64,000 nucleotides of DNA from positions 2,976,001 through 3,040,000 of the forward strand of contig NZ_CP066775.1 in assembly GCF_009754905.2 (NCBI RefSeq), written 5' to 3'. The DNA is from Mucilaginibacter ginkgonis. GTDB lineage: Bacteria > Bacteroidota > Bacteroidia > Sphingobacteriales > Sphingobacteriaceae. A program made the translations under genes and the position numbers. Numbering within the stretch: the first letter of the stretch is position 1; every line of letters begins with the position of its first letter. Shown in pieces: positions 8,389 to 16,552 of this stretch. The notes beneath the pieces were generated by a model that saw only the letters and a program-made list of their open reading frames with translations, made no database searches and was not told where the DNA came from.

Positions 8389-8943
8389 TTAATCCAGCTC
8401 GTGCACGCCCTCTGCTATCTCTTCGATCATTTTGCTGTTGAAGGCATTTAGATCAGACGGTCGGCGACTGGTCACCAAGCCGTTATCTACAACAACTTCT
8501 TCATCTACCCAATTCGCGCCGGCATTCTTCAAATCGGTTTGCAGGGATGGAAACGATGTTAAGGTTTTGCCGCTAATCATGCCTGTCTCTATCAGCATTT
8601 GTGGCCCGTGGCAAATGGCGGCAACTGGTTTGCCTTCTTCCAAAAAGGTAGATACAAATGAAACCGCTTCTTTATTCTGGCGTAGCTTATCCGGGTTTAA
8701 CACGCCGCCTGGTAAAACCAACGCGTCATAATCGTCTGTGTTGGCCTTGCTCAACTCAATATCAACATCAATCTCGATTCCCCAATTGTCTTTGTTCCAA
8801 GCTTTGATCTTTCCGCTTTTAGGCGAGATCACATGCACGGTTGCACCCGCTTCTTCGAGCGCTTCTTTAGGCTCGGTAAGTTCTACTTGTTCAAAACCTT
8901 CTTCTGTAAGAATCGCGATTACTTTGTTATTAAGCTGTCCCAT
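8389..8943 (-). CDS. DJ-1/PfpI family protein (type 1 glutamine amidotransferase-like)
   Basis: 184 residues from the ATG at 8943 (MGQLNNKV). The frame is open to a TTG at 8961, but the ATG places the conserved first strand VIAILTEEGFEQVEL correctly. The nucleophile elbow AICHGPQ carries the catalytic Cys, with the acidic residue in the GFEQVE segment. YhbO/PfpI-like proteins are stress-related deglycase or peptidase candidates; the exact activity is unsettled. It is 43 bp from the antitoxin start and could be read with LysR upstream. Confidence 0.88.
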   Translation of the reverse strand: MGQLNNKVIAILTEEGFEQVELTEPKEALEEAGATVHVISPKSGKIKAWNKDNWGIEIDVDIELSKANTDDYDALVLPGGVLNPDKLRQNKEAVSFVSTFLEEGKPVAAICHGPQMLIETGMISGKTLTSFPSLQTDLKNAGANWVDEEVVVDNGLVTSRRPSDLNAFNSKMIEEIAEGVHELD

Positions 8944-8997
8944 AAAAATGTTAATATACAAAGCAACATCAACACCGGGCTTAAGGTTTCGGGCTGC

Positions 8998-9897
8998 TTA
9001 ACTTTTTATTGCATCAAGGGCGTAATTAATGAAATTACTGGTGAGGCCATAATCTTCTGTGCCTTTACGACGGATAAAATAAAAATCGCGCGTGATCTTT
9101 AGCCCCTCTATAGGCACTTCTACCAAATCGCCTTCTGCAAGTTGCCTTACAATTGATGGTCGCGGCATAAAACCAAGGCAATGGTCGGCCAGCAAGAAAT
9201 TTTTTAAGGCTTCGGTACCACCCAGCCTTATTTTTACTGTAAGGTCGGCAGGGGAAATGTTTAATGCCGCCAATGATTTAAGCAAACTATTAAGTGTGCC
9301 CGAGCCTCTTTCGCGAAGTGCAACGGGCGTTTTTTGCAGCTGTTTAAGCGACAGCTTTTTACCTGCCAACGGACTTTTAGCGGAACATACCGGTATAACC
9401 TCGTCGCTCATGAACGGTTTGTAAGCTATGGTAGTTAGCTTGCTGTCTACCTCTATAATTCCAACGTCTACTTCGTGGCTTAACAGGGCATTTTGTATAT
9501 ATTCCGAATTGCGGTTCACGAGCAAAACATCTACATTTTGATATTCTTGCTGAAAGCCCGATAGTATAGATGGCAGTACATAAAGTGCTACGGTTGTACT
9601 GGCACCCAAACGCAGATGCCCATGTGCCTGCGAGATATTGTTAAGCACAGAAAGATCGTATTCTATCTTGCGCTCAATCTCTACAGCCTGCAACAAGTGG
9701 TCATATAATTTTTTGCCCGCCTCTGTTAAAATGATGCTATTGCCTTTACGTTCGAACAACGGAAGTTTGTACTGGTCTTCCATTGACTTGATGTGCTTGC
9801 TGATAGCCGGCTGGGTAATAAAAAGCACCTGTGCCGCCTTAGAAAAACTTAAGTTGGTAGCAACTTCCAGAAATACCCGGTGGCTAAAGGAGATCAT
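8998..9897 (-). CDS. LysR-family transcriptional regulator
   Basis: 299 residues, the standard LysR size. The N-terminal winged helix-turn-helix is clear (FLEVATNLSFSKAAQVLFITQPAISKHIKSME), and the C-terminal two-lobed co-inducer domain includes LRLGASTTVALYVLP and the lobe-hinge segment around GIIEVD. The gene lies 54 bp upstream of the pfpI-like gene in the same direction. LysR proteins often regulate neighbours, but the inducer is not readable. The start MISFSHRVFLE is the only ATG before the HTH. Confidence 0.93.
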   Translation of the reverse strand: MISFSHRVFLEVATNLSFSKAAQVLFITQPAISKHIKSMEDQYKLPLFERKGNSIILTEAGKKLYDHLLQAVEIERKIEYDLSVLNNISQAHGHLRLGASTTVALYVLPSILSGFQQEYQNVDVLLVNRNSEYIQNALLSHEVDVGIIEVDSKLTTIAYKPFMSDEVIPVCSAKSPLAGKKLSLKQLQKTPVALRERGSGTLNSLLKSLAALNISPADLTVKIRLGGTEALKNFLLADHCLGFMPRPSIVRQLAEGDLVEVPIEGLKITRDFYFIRRKGTEDYGLTSNFINYALDAIKS

Positions 9898-9928
9898 TTT
9901 CGACTAAGATAATTTAAATACTCCAACT

Positions 9929-9964
9929 TGTCATGTCGACCCTTCGATAAGCTCAGGGTAACAC
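9929..9964. repeat. Solo arm of a palindromic repeat
   Basis: TGTCATGTCGACCCTTCG followed by ATAAGCTCAGGGTAACACC resembles one arm of the element at 14146-14280. No opposite arm is seen nearby, so it is probably a relic. Confidence 0.5.
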
Positions 9965-10006
9965 CGGCACTAAAGTAATTAAGTATCCTAATAGCGACGA
10001 GCAAAT

Positions 10007-10030
10007 AAAAAAGCCCCGCTATAGCAGGGC
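10007..10030 (-). terminator. Rho-independent terminator after asd
   Basis: On the minus strand GCCCTGC, a TATA loop and GCGGGGC (one G-T wobble) form a stem followed by six T. It sits about 47 bp after the asd stop, in the correct orientation. Confidence 0.8.
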
Positions 10031-10076
10031 CTATATTTTAAATTCGAAATCGAACATTCGAAATTCGAAATAAAAA

Positions 10077-11084
10077 CTACGCTTCCTGCGCTACACCTAT
10101 CAGGTGGTTAGCAACCAGGTATTCTGCGATCTGCACGGCATTGGTAGCAGCACCTTTACGCAGGTTGTCAGATACTATCCAGCAGTTTAACGTATTGGGC
10201 TGGGTTTCGTCGCGGCGGATGCGGCCCACAAAAACTTCGTCCTTCTCGTGTGCTTCAAGCGGGGTTGGGTATTGCAGGTTAGCTACATCGTCCACCACAA
10301 TCACGCCCGGCGCTTTGCTTAATATTTCACGTACTTCCGCAAGGTCAAAATCATTTGCAAACTCTATGTTAACCGACTCTGAGTGGCCGCCCATTACAGG
10401 TATACGCACGGTGGTTGCCGTAACGCGTATGCTGTCATCGCCCATTATCTTTTTGGTTTCCAGCACCATTTTCATTTCTTCTTTGGTGTAGCCGTTATCC
10501 TGGAAAACGTCTATATGCGGCAACACGTTCAAATCTATTTTGTAAGGATATGCCATAGGTCCGTCAATCCCTTTCCGCTCGTTCATTAGCTGGTCAACAG
10601 CCTTAACGCCTGTACCGGTTACCGATTGGTAGGTGGATACCACAACACGTTTGATCTGATATTTGTCGTGCAGTGGTTTTAAAGCCACTACCATTTGTAT
10701 GGTAGAACAATTTGGGTTGGCTATGATCTTATCATCAGCGGTCAATACATCAGCATTTACTTCAGGGACTACCAATTTTTTTGTTGGGTCCATACGCCAG
10801 GCGGAGGAGTTGTCTATCACCGTAATGCCCGCATCAGCAAACATGGGTGCCTGCTCAAGTGACGTGCTACCACCTGCAGAAAACAGGGCCAGGTCGGGTT
10901 TTTGCTTAATCGCATCTCCGGCAGAAACCACCTTATACGGCTTACCCTTATAGGTAACTTCTTTACCTACACTTTTGGCCGATGCTACGGGAATCAATTC
11001 TGTTACGGGGAAGTTGCGTTCTGCCAGAACCTGCAACATTTTAGTGCCCACCAAACCGGTAGCACCTACTACAGCGACTTTCAT
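10077..11084 (-). CDS. asd: Aspartate-semialdehyde dehydrogenase
   Basis: 335 residues. NADP-dependent reduction of aspartyl phosphate to aspartate semialdehyde, the branch point to lysine/diaminopimelate, threonine and methionine. The N-terminal nucleotide fold VAVVGATGLVGTKML and the active-site Cys in NPNCSTIQMV are present; the substrate-binding stretch includes GGHSESVNIEF. It is a stand-alone gene with its own terminator, divergent from the SDR gene at 11249. Confidence 0.96.
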   Translation of the reverse strand: MKVAVVGATGLVGTKMLQVLAERNFPVTELIPVASAKSVGKEVTYKGKPYKVVSAGDAIKQKPDLALFSAGGSTSLEQAPMFADAGITVIDNSSAWRMDPTKKLVVPEVNADVLTADDKIIANPNCSTIQMVVALKPLHDKYQIKRVVVSTYQSVTGTGVKAVDQLMNERKGIDGPMAYPYKIDLNVLPHIDVFQDNGYTKEEMKMVLETKKIMGDDSIRVTATTVRIPVMGGHSESVNIEFANDFDLAEVREILSKAPGVIVVDDVANLQYPTPLEAHEKDEVFVGRIRRDETQPNTLNCWIVSDNLRKGAATNAVQIAEYLVANHLIGVAQEA

Positions 11085-11222
11085 TTTGCGATTAAAATAT
11101 TTAAAAATTAAACCTGAGTTTCAAATATCGCATTTTTTGGCAAACATGCCGCTTTGCAGGCCGTTTAAACCTTTACAGCACATGGGTAAAGGAATATTTC
11201 AAACGCATTTGATGCAAATTTT

Positions 11223-11230
11223 TACCTTTG
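11223..11230 (+). promoter_or_regulatory. Bacteroidota-type -7 box upstream of tdh-like gene
   Basis: TACCTTTG fits the TAnnTTTG element and ends 18 nt before the ATG at 11249. No good TTG -33 element at the standard spacing is visible, so this is a weak call. Confidence 0.4.
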
Positions 11231-11248
11231 TTTTTTAACGCGTTTTGC

Positions 11249-12196
11249 ATGAACGAAAAGATCTTAGTGATTGGAGCTAACGGCCAGATAGGGACAGAAC
11301 TGGTTTTAGCGCTGCGCAAAAAATACGGTGCAGAACAAGTTGTCGCTTCAGACATTAATAACGCAGGTTATGCTATTCGCCATAGCGGCCCTTATGAGTT
11401 CGCCAATGTTTTAGATCAGGATAACCTGCATCATATATTCCAGAAACACCAACCAACGCAGGTTTACTTATTGGCCGCGATCCTATCTGCCGTAGGTGAG
11501 CAAAAACCAAAAATGGCGTGGGAGTTAAATATGACGGGGCTTTTAAATGTGCTGGACCTGGCTGTTGAATTTAATGTGGGCCGGGTATTCTGGCCAAGTT
11601 CTATCGCGGTGTTTGGGCCTAATTCTCCAAAAGAAAGCACGCCGCAATATTGCGTAATGGACCCAAATACGGTTTATGGTTTCAGCAAACTTGCCGGAGA
11701 GCGCTGGTGCGAATATTACTTTAATAAACACGGTGTCGACGTGCGCAGCATCCGTTACCCGGGCCTGATCAGTTGGAAGGCGGCGCCCGGCGGCGGTACA
11801 ACAGATTACGCGGTACACATATTTCATGAGGCGTTAAAAACCAAAAGCTATAGCAGTTTCTTATCGGCACAAACCGCTTTGCCCATGATGTACATGGACG
11901 ACGCGATACGCGCCACGCTTACATTGATGGACGCGCCGGCGGAGCAGGTTAAGATAAGGTCAAGTTATAATTTAGCGGGTATCAGTTTCACTCCCGAACA
12001 ACTTGGTGAAGAGATCAAAAAACATATACCCAATTTTGAATTAAGTTACGTGGATGGCGACCCGAGGCAGACGATTGCAGACAGCTGGCCAAAGACAATA
12101 GACGATAGCCGAGCGCAGCAGGACTGGGGCTGGCAGCCGGAATATGATCTGCCGCGAATGGTGGAAGCGATGTTAATAAACTTGGCGAATAGTTAA
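11249..12196 (+). CDS. NAD-dependent L-threonine 3-dehydrogenase-like extended SDR
   Basis: 315 residues from the ATG at 11249 (MNEKILVIGANG). A TTG 21 bp upstream is rejected because it overlaps the promoter box. Extended short-chain dehydrogenase with GANGQIGTEL for NAD binding and the YGFSK catalytic pair. The PGLISWKAAPGGGTTDYAV stretch is characteristic of the epimerase-like threonine dehydrogenases of Bacteroidota and animals, which turn threonine into 2-amino-3-ketobutyrate. A UDP-sugar epimerase is the alternative, but that stretch argues against it. Confidence 0.82.
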   Translation: MNEKILVIGANGQIGTELVLALRKKYGAEQVVASDINNAGYAIRHSGPYEFANVLDQDNLHHIFQKHQPTQVYLLAAILSAVGEQKPKMAWELNMTGLLNVLDLAVEFNVGRVFWPSSIAVFGPNSPKESTPQYCVMDPNTVYGFSKLAGERWCEYYFNKHGVDVRSIRYPGLISWKAAPGGGTTDYAVHIFHEALKTKSYSSFLSAQTALPMMYMDDAIRATLTLMDAPAEQVKIRSSYNLAGISFTPEQLGEEIKKHIPNFELSYVDGDPRQTIADSWPKTIDDSRAQQDWGWQPEYDLPRMVEAMLINLANS

Positions 12197-12235
12197 TTAT
12201 GTGAGTGGTGAGTAGTTGCCAGTTACATAATTAAT

Positions 12236-12335
12236 AAAGCTGCGTTAGGGATAGAAAGGGAAAGCCCGGAATGCTGCTTGAGCAGCATGAGGACTTGTAC
12301 TGTATAGCCCGACCCTGCGTAGCAGGGGAACGCCA
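12236..12335. ncRNA. Candidate structured RNA
   Basis: A compact nested fold lies between tdh and yebC. The outer stem is GCGTT (12242-12246) with AACGC (12329-12333). Inside are a perfect hairpin ATGCTGC-TTGA-GCAGCAT (12271-12288), a second hairpin CCCTGC-GTA-GCAGGG (12313-12327), and an unpaired, conserved-looking ACTTGTACTGTATAGCCCG between them. The layout resembles widespread Bacteroidota intergenic RNAs (Flavo-1-like is one guess). Strand and identity are unproven. Confidence 0.5.
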
Positions 12336-12353
12336 AATAAATTTAGCACAGGT

Positions 12354-12377
12354 AAAGAATCCCGAAAAAGATTCTTT
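12354..12377. other. Inverted repeat upstream of yebC
   Basis: AAAGAATC (12354-12361) and GATTCTTT (12370-12377) form a perfect 8-bp stem about 80 bp before the yebC start. No T-run follows; an operator or leader hairpin is possible. Confidence 0.35.
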
Positions 12378-12456
12378 GCTTCTCCTGATAACAATCGGGA
12401 CTTAATGACAAATCGGAATAACCGGTGTAATCAATTACATCAGTGTAATTATAAAT

Positions 12457-13182
12457 ATGGGAAGAGCATTCGAATTTAGAAAAGAGAGAAAATTTAAGCG
12501 CTGGGCCAAAATGGCCGTGCAGTTTACCCGTTTGGGGAAAGAAATTGTAATGGCAGTGAAAGAAGGTGGCGGCCACCCCGAAACCAATTCGCGCCTGCGT
12601 ACTGCCATGCAAAATGCCAAGGCGGTAAACATGCCTAAAGACCGTGTTGAAGCAGCCATTAAACGCGCAGTAAGCAAAGATTCTTCTAATTATGACGAGA
12701 TCGTTTATGAAGGTTACGCGCCACATGGCGTTGCTATATTAGTTGAAACCGCTACTGACAATACCAACCGTACAGTAGCTAATGTGCGCAGTTATTTTAC
12801 CAAAGTAGGCGGAACCTTAGGCAAGACAGGTTCGCTGGATTTTATTTTCAGCCGTAAGTCGGTTTTTACGTTTGATCCGGGCGACCGCGACCTGGAAGAA
12901 CTGGAGTTTGAACTGATAGACGCCGGATTGGAGGATCTGTTTGTTGAAGCCAATGAAGAGGGTAAAGATGTTGCCGTTATCCATACGGCGTTTGAAGATT
13001 TTGGCAAGATGCAAACCGCTTTGGCGGCGTTAGGCATCGAAACCATTTCGGCTAAATTAGAGCGCATTCCGCTTTCTACCGCAGAAGTTACCGAAGAGCA
13101 AGCTGCTGACGCTTTAAAACTCATAGATAAATTGGAAGAGGACGACGACGTGCAGGCGGTTTACCATAACATGGCGGAATAA
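12457..13182 (+). CDS. YebC/PmpR family protein
   Basis: 241 residues with the hallmark N-terminus MGRAFEFRKERKFKRWAKMA and the conserved GGGHPETNSRLRTAMQNAKAVNMPKD. YebC proteins were annotated as DNA-binding regulators; some homologues assist ribosomes at proline-rich stretches. Four-helix N-terminal domain followed by two alpha/beta domains, complete in length. No ruvC or other usual partner lies beside it. Confidence 0.93.
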   Translation: MGRAFEFRKERKFKRWAKMAVQFTRLGKEIVMAVKEGGGHPETNSRLRTAMQNAKAVNMPKDRVEAAIKRAVSKDSSNYDEIVYEGYAPHGVAILVETATDNTNRTVANVRSYFTKVGGTLGKTGSLDFIFSRKSVFTFDPGDRDLEELEFELIDAGLEDLFVEANEEGKDVAVIHTAFEDFGKMQTALAALGIETISAKLERIPLSTAEVTEEQAADALKLIDKLEEDDDVQAVYHNMAE

Positions 13183-13216
13183 AACCCTCATACCCCCTAA
13201 AGGGGATAATAAAAAG

Positions 13217-13247
13217 CCCTCTCCTTTGAAGAGGGTTGGGTGAGGCT
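13217..13247. repeat. REP-like palindrome
   Basis: CCCTCTCCTTTGAAGAGGG followed by TTGGGTGAGGCT. It ends 6 bp before the ATG of the next gene, so it replaces that gene's expected ribosome-binding region. Confidence 0.7.
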
Positions 13248-13253
13248 AAACAT

Positions 13254-14006
13254 ATGACCTTCGAAGAATTTTTTAAGAAGAAAAAGATAAACCTGCCGCT
13301 TTTACAGCAGGCAGAGCCTGCTCTTTTTGAAGAATTTAAGAGCCACTACGCCGCCATGGGCGAAAAAAGCTTCGACCATACCAAGAAGTACTGGTTCAAT
13401 AAATTACGCAGGCAATACGTTTTACCGCCGGAACCTAAGGTAGAGAAGGTGATCATTGAAAACCCTATCGCGGAGCAAACCATTGTTGAGTCGCTTACCG
13501 AGCCCGCTATAGAAAATCCAAAAGTTGGCTTTATACCAAGATTTAAATCTGGGGCTATAACTTCCAAAGCTGCAGAGCAGCCAACCGAGGACGCTAGTGA
13601 AGAGCCTAAGGTTGACGAACCGGCAAAGCCGAAAGTTGGTTTCACACCAAGGTTTAAGGCAAGAGTGCCTACTGCTAAACCAACAGAGCAATCAGCCGAA
13701 GACGCTAAAGAAGAGCCGAAAGCTGAAGAACCGGCAAAGCCGAAAGTTGGTTTCACAACAAGGTTTAAGGCAGGAGTGACTACTGCAAAACCAACCGAGC
13801 AATCAGCCGACGAGGCTAAAGAAGAGCCACAATCTGAAGAACCGGCTAAACCTAAAGTTGGCTTTACGCCGAGGTTTAAAGCGGGGATTACCAGTGCTAA
13901 ACCGACAGAGCAGTCGCCTCAAGACGCTAGTGAAGAGCCTAAGGTTGACGAACCTGCAAAACCTAAAGTTGGCTTTACGCCGAGGTTTAAACCTCCGCAG
14001 AAATAA
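13254..14006 (+). CDS. Hypothetical protein with 37-residue tandem repeats
   Basis: 250 residues from the ATG at 13254; a TTG at 13236 lies in the REP palindrome and is rejected. The N-terminal about 60 residues form a charged helical domain (FEEFFKKKKINLP... YWFNKLRRQYVL) that looks like a family-conserved domain of unknown function. The rest is four full 37-residue repeats plus a partial fifth, each with a KPKVGFTPRFKAG core and an acidic linker ending in EEPA. No signal peptide or membrane helix, so probably cytoplasmic and largely disordered. The alternation of basic PRFK patches and acidic linkers suggests nucleic acid or protein scaffolding, which is speculation. Confidence 0.75.
   Translation: MTFEEFFKKKKINLPLLQQAEPALFEEFKSHYAAMGEKSFDHTKKYWFNKLRRQYVLPPEPKVEKVIIENPIAEQTIVESLTEPAIENPKVGFIPRFKSGAITSKAAEQPTEDASEEPKVDEPAKPKVGFTPRFKARVPTAKPTEQSAEDAKEEPKAEEPAKPKVGFTTRFKAGVTTAKPTEQSADEAKEEPQSEEPAKPKVGFTPRFKAGITSAKPTEQSPQDASEEPKVDEPAKPKVGFTPRFKPPQK
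13518..13997 (+). repeat. 111-bp tandem coding repeat (4.3 copies)
   Basis: The PKVGF codons recur at exactly 111-bp steps: 13518, 13629, 13740, 13851 and 13962. Units differ at scattered positions but keep the frame and the VGFTPRFK core. Copy number could vary between strains. Confidence 0.92.
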
Positions 14007-14021
14007 TTTTATTATCAATCT

Positions 14022-14131
14022 GTCATGCCGAACTTGTTTCGGCATCCCACCTGAAAGAACTCGATTCCCTCTCCGCTTTAAGAAATAAAACTTGAATGAC
14101 CTTTGAGATGCCGAAACAAGTTCGGCATGAC
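14022..14131. repeat. Paired-arm palindromic element, family A
   Basis: Perfect 25-bp inverted repeats (14022-14046 and 14107-14131; left arm begins GTCATGCCGAACTTG) flank a 60-bp spacer. Copies also lie at 36272, 57056 and 58099, and a decayed single arm at about 14297-14320. Confidence 0.9.
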
Positions 14132-14145
14132 GAGATCATACACTT

Positions 14146-14280
14146 TGTCATGCTGAGCCTGGCGAAGCATCTTATGCGTTAGGCGTTTGCCAAATAATCC
14201 GATAGCTACGGGATTTAAGGCGTTCAAAAATGATAACTATAAGATTATTGTACAGATGCTTCGACAGGCTCAGCATGACA
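14146..14280. repeat. Paired-arm palindromic element, family B
   Basis: 27-bp arms with one mismatch (14146-14172 and 14254-14280; left arm begins TGTCATGCTGAGCCTG). The spacer contains TCTTATGCGTTAG, also found at about 16411. Solo relatives occur at 9929 and 16388. Confidence 0.85.
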
Positions 14281-14335
14281 CAACAAATAGGGCATTTGAG
14301 ATGCCGAAACAATTCGGAAAACATTTTTTACAGCA

Positions 14336-14432
14336 CGTCATCGCGAGAAGCGCAGCGATGTGGGAAATACCCAAAATTGCTCACCGCCCTGTAAATTTAG
14401 ATCGCTTCGTCATTTCATTCCTCGCAATGACG
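14336..14432. repeat. Paired-arm palindromic element, family C
   Basis: Ends CGTCATCGCGAG and CTCGCAATGACG are inverted with one mismatch. A second copy is at 49164-49261. With families A and B this fills the whole 450-bp gap between the repeat protein and pyrH; I see no gene there. Confidence 0.85.
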
Positions 14433-14456
14433 GGTTGTAAGAATAGAGGGGGTAAA

Positions 14457-15161
14457 TTATTTCACCAACGTACCAATATGTTCGCCGTTGGCAATGCGCT
14501 CAAAGTTTCCGGGTTTGTTCATATCGAAAACAATGATCGGCAAGTTGTTTTCCTGGCATAATGTAATTGCCGTCATGTCCATTACATTTAGGCCTTTGTC
14601 GTAAACTTCCTGGAAAGAGATCTCGTCGTAGCGTGTGGCTGATGGATCTTTTTCCGGATCGGCAGTGTAGATGCCGTCAACACGGGTTCCTTTCAAAACC
14701 ACATCTGCTTTGATCTCGATAGCACGCAAAGACGCAGCCGTATCTGTAGTAAAATATGGGTTACCTGTGCCGGCACCAAAGATTACTATTTTGCCCGACT
14801 CTAAGTGGCTCATAGCCCTGCGGCGAATGTAAGGTTCGCAGATCTGTTCCATTTTTATAGCCGACTGTAGGCGGGTATCTACACCAATACCTTCGAGCGA
14901 AGTTTGCAGCGCCATGCAGTTGATCACTGTGGCCAGCATACCCATATAGTCTGCCTGGGCTCGTTCCATGCCCGATTTTTCTGCACTTAAACCTCTGAAA
15001 ATATTACCACCACCAACAACTATCGCTATTTCAATACCCGCGTCTAACACTTTTTTAATGTCATGCGCATATTGCAAAACGCGGTTATTGTCAATACCAT
15101 ACTGGCGCTCGCCCAACAAAGCTTCGCCACTTAGCTTAAGTAATATTCTTTTGTATTTCAT
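14457..15161 (-). CDS. pyrH: UMP kinase
   Basis: 234 residues. Phosphorylates UMP to UDP in pyrimidine nucleotide synthesis; bacterial hexameric amino-acid-kinase fold. Seen: the N-terminal [14 protein letters not shown], the glycine-rich GGGNIFRG, the [13 protein letters not shown] acceptor loop and the [17 protein letters not shown] segment. It lies 12 bp downstream of nagA in the same direction and is probably cotranscribed. In many bacteria pyrH sits next to tsf; here nagA and a repeat region separate them. Confidence 0.96.
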   Translation of the reverse strand: MKYKRILLKLSGEALLGERQYGIDNNRVLQYAHDIKKVLDAGIEIAIVVGGGNIFRGLSAEKSGMERAQADYMGMLATVINCMALQTSLEGIGVDTRLQSAIKMEQICEPYIRRRAMSHLESGKIVIFGAGTGNPYFTTDTAASLRAIEIKADVVLKGTRVDGIYTADPEKDPSATRYDEISFQEVYDKGLNVMDMTAITLCQENNLPIIVFDMNKPGNFERIANGEHIGTLVK

Positions 15162-15173
15162 CTAATAAAGGTT

Positions 15174-16286
15174 TTATGCTTGAAAGTACCGGCCGCCAAA
15201 CCATGTCCCGGCGACTTCAAAAGTATCATTAAAAATAATTAAATCTGCATCGCAGCCTTCGGCAATTCTGCCTTTGTTAAGGCCGGCCAGTTGCGCTGGG
15301 TATAAAGAAGCCATATTGATAGCCTCTGCCAGATCTATATACGCATATTCGACACAGTTTTGTACAGCTTTTAGCATGGTTAAGCTCGAGCCGGACAACG
15401 TACCATCGGGCATTACATATTTTCCATCTATCAGGCGGTGTTTGTAAACACCTTCATTAGTTTCGGTAACCGCGTCGGTGATTAAAAACAGCTTATTGCC
15501 CAGCTCGCGTTTGGCCAAACGTACCATAGCAAAATCTACATGCATGCCATCGGCCACAATGCTGGTGTACGGCCGCTCCTCGAATATCGCCGGAATGTAG
15601 CCCGGCTCACGGTGATGCATTTGCGGCATAGCATTAAACAAGTGGGTAACCGCAGGTATTGGTCTATTTAAAAAAGCTTTTCCTTCGGCATAAGTGGCAT
15701 TGCTGTGCCCTGAAGAAATGATCACACCGGCGTTATACAGGTAATCTATCACGTCCTGATCCTGTAATTCGGGCGCGATGGTCATCATTTTTATTTCGCC
15801 TTCGGCGGACTCTATCCAACGCTTTACTTTTTCAACCGTCGCTTTCTGAATAAACTCGGCCGGGTGGGCGCCAAGCTTCTTAGGGTTAAGAAACGGCCCT
15901 TCCAGATGCAAGCCCATAAAAATACCATTGGCCTTGCTGCGATAGGCCTTCGCTGCCGCGATACCTTGCTCAACTATCTCATCGCTATTGGTGGCAATTG
16001 TAGCGAAGAAACCGACAGTGCCTTGTGCCAGGTGGTCTCTCTCCATTTGCGCCAACGCCTCTTCACTTGGCGTGCCGCCGAACAACTTTCCACCCGTGCC
16101 GTAGATCTGCAGATCAAGCAAGCCGGGCGCCACATAGTTATTATTTAGGTCCACCTTCTCTGCGTCTGCAGGAATGTCGGCTTCGTTGATGATAGCTTTG
16201 ATAGTCTTACCGTCGAGCACAATGGCTTTCCCAACGGTGATCGCGCCGTCGTCTATCAGTTGCAGGTTATGTAAGTAGGTTTGCAT
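15174..16286 (-). CDS. nagA: N-acetylglucosamine-6-phosphate deacetylase
   Basis: 370 residues from the ATG at 16286 (MQTYLHNLQLIDDG). The open frame extends 54 bp further, but that part translates the adjoining REP palindrome and is not conserved-looking. Amidohydrolase-fold enzyme releasing acetate from GlcNAc-6-P in amino-sugar and cell-wall recycling. Seen: metal ligands in HLEGPF, GHSNATY and THLFNAM, substrate loop MHHREPG, and the catalytic Asp in ITDAV. No nagB is nearby. Confidence 0.94.
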   Translation of the reverse strand: MQTYLHNLQLIDDGAITVGKAIVLDGKTIKAIINEADIPADAEKVDLNNNYVAPGLLDLQIYGTGGKLFGGTPSEEALAQMERDHLAQGTVGFFATIATNSDEIVEQGIAAAKAYRSKANGIFMGLHLEGPFLNPKKLGAHPAEFIQKATVEKVKRWIESAEGEIKMMTIAPELQDQDVIDYLYNAGVIISSGHSNATYAEGKAFLNRPIPAVTHLFNAMPQMHHREPGYIPAIFEERPYTSIVADGMHVDFAMVRLAKRELGNKLFLITDAVTETNEGVYKHRLIDGKYVMPDGTLSGSSLTMLKAVQNCVEYAYIDLAEAINMASLYPAQLAGLNKGRIAEGCDADLIIFNDTFEVAGTWFGGRYFQA

Positions 16287-16305
16287 AATTAAGCCTCTTT
16301 TTATT

Positions 16306-16371
16306 CCCCTCTTGAGAGGGGTTGGGGGTGTGTTATACACCTCTCCCTAAATCCCTCTCCCAAGGAGAGGG
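16306..16371. repeat. Two REP-like palindromes
   Basis: CCCCTCTTGAGAGGGG (16306-16321, perfect) with tail TTGGGGGTG, then CCCTCTCC-CAA-GGAGAGGG (16353-16371) followed by ACTTTTTT. The second could also act as a plus-strand terminator, though no plus-strand gene lies upstream. Confidence 0.7.
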
Positions 16372-16387
16372 ACTTTTTTATCAGTTT

Positions 16388-16496
16388 TATCACCCTAAGC
16401 TTGTTGAAGGGTCTTATGCGTTAGTGCTTCCTCCAGATAACAACTGGAACAAACGAAACGTTGCAGAAGATTCCTCGCCACACTCGGAATGACAAA
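16388..16496. repeat. Chimeric palindromic relic
   Basis: The left part (TCACCCTAAGCTTGTTGAAGG, then TCTTATGCGTTAG) matches one arm and the spacer of family B at 14146. The right part (GATTCCTCGCCACACTCGG, then AATGACA) belongs to a different arm type. Confidence 0.5.
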
Positions 16497-16510
16497 TGTG
16501 AATATTTAAG

Positions 16511-16545
16511 CAAAAAAAATCCCCTCGTTTTAAAAACGAGGGGAT
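16511..16545 (-). terminator. Rho-independent terminator after tsf
   Basis: On the minus strand ATCCCCTCGTTTT pairs with AAAACGAGGGGAT and is followed by a run of eight T. It lies 8 bp past the tsf stop and ends the ribosomal-protein operon. Confidence 0.92.
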
Positions 16546-16552
16546 AAATAAA

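Noticed and set aside
14022..14432. CRISPR array
   Set aside because: Repeats are inverted pairs of three different families with no regular spacers and no cas genes.
14187..14561. 124-codon open frame between repeat elements
   Set aside because: It is made of palindromic repeat sequence and runs into pyrH on the opposite strand.
16287..16340. N-terminal extension of nagA
   Set aside because: It translates the palindromic repeat; the ATG at 16286 starts the conserved domain.
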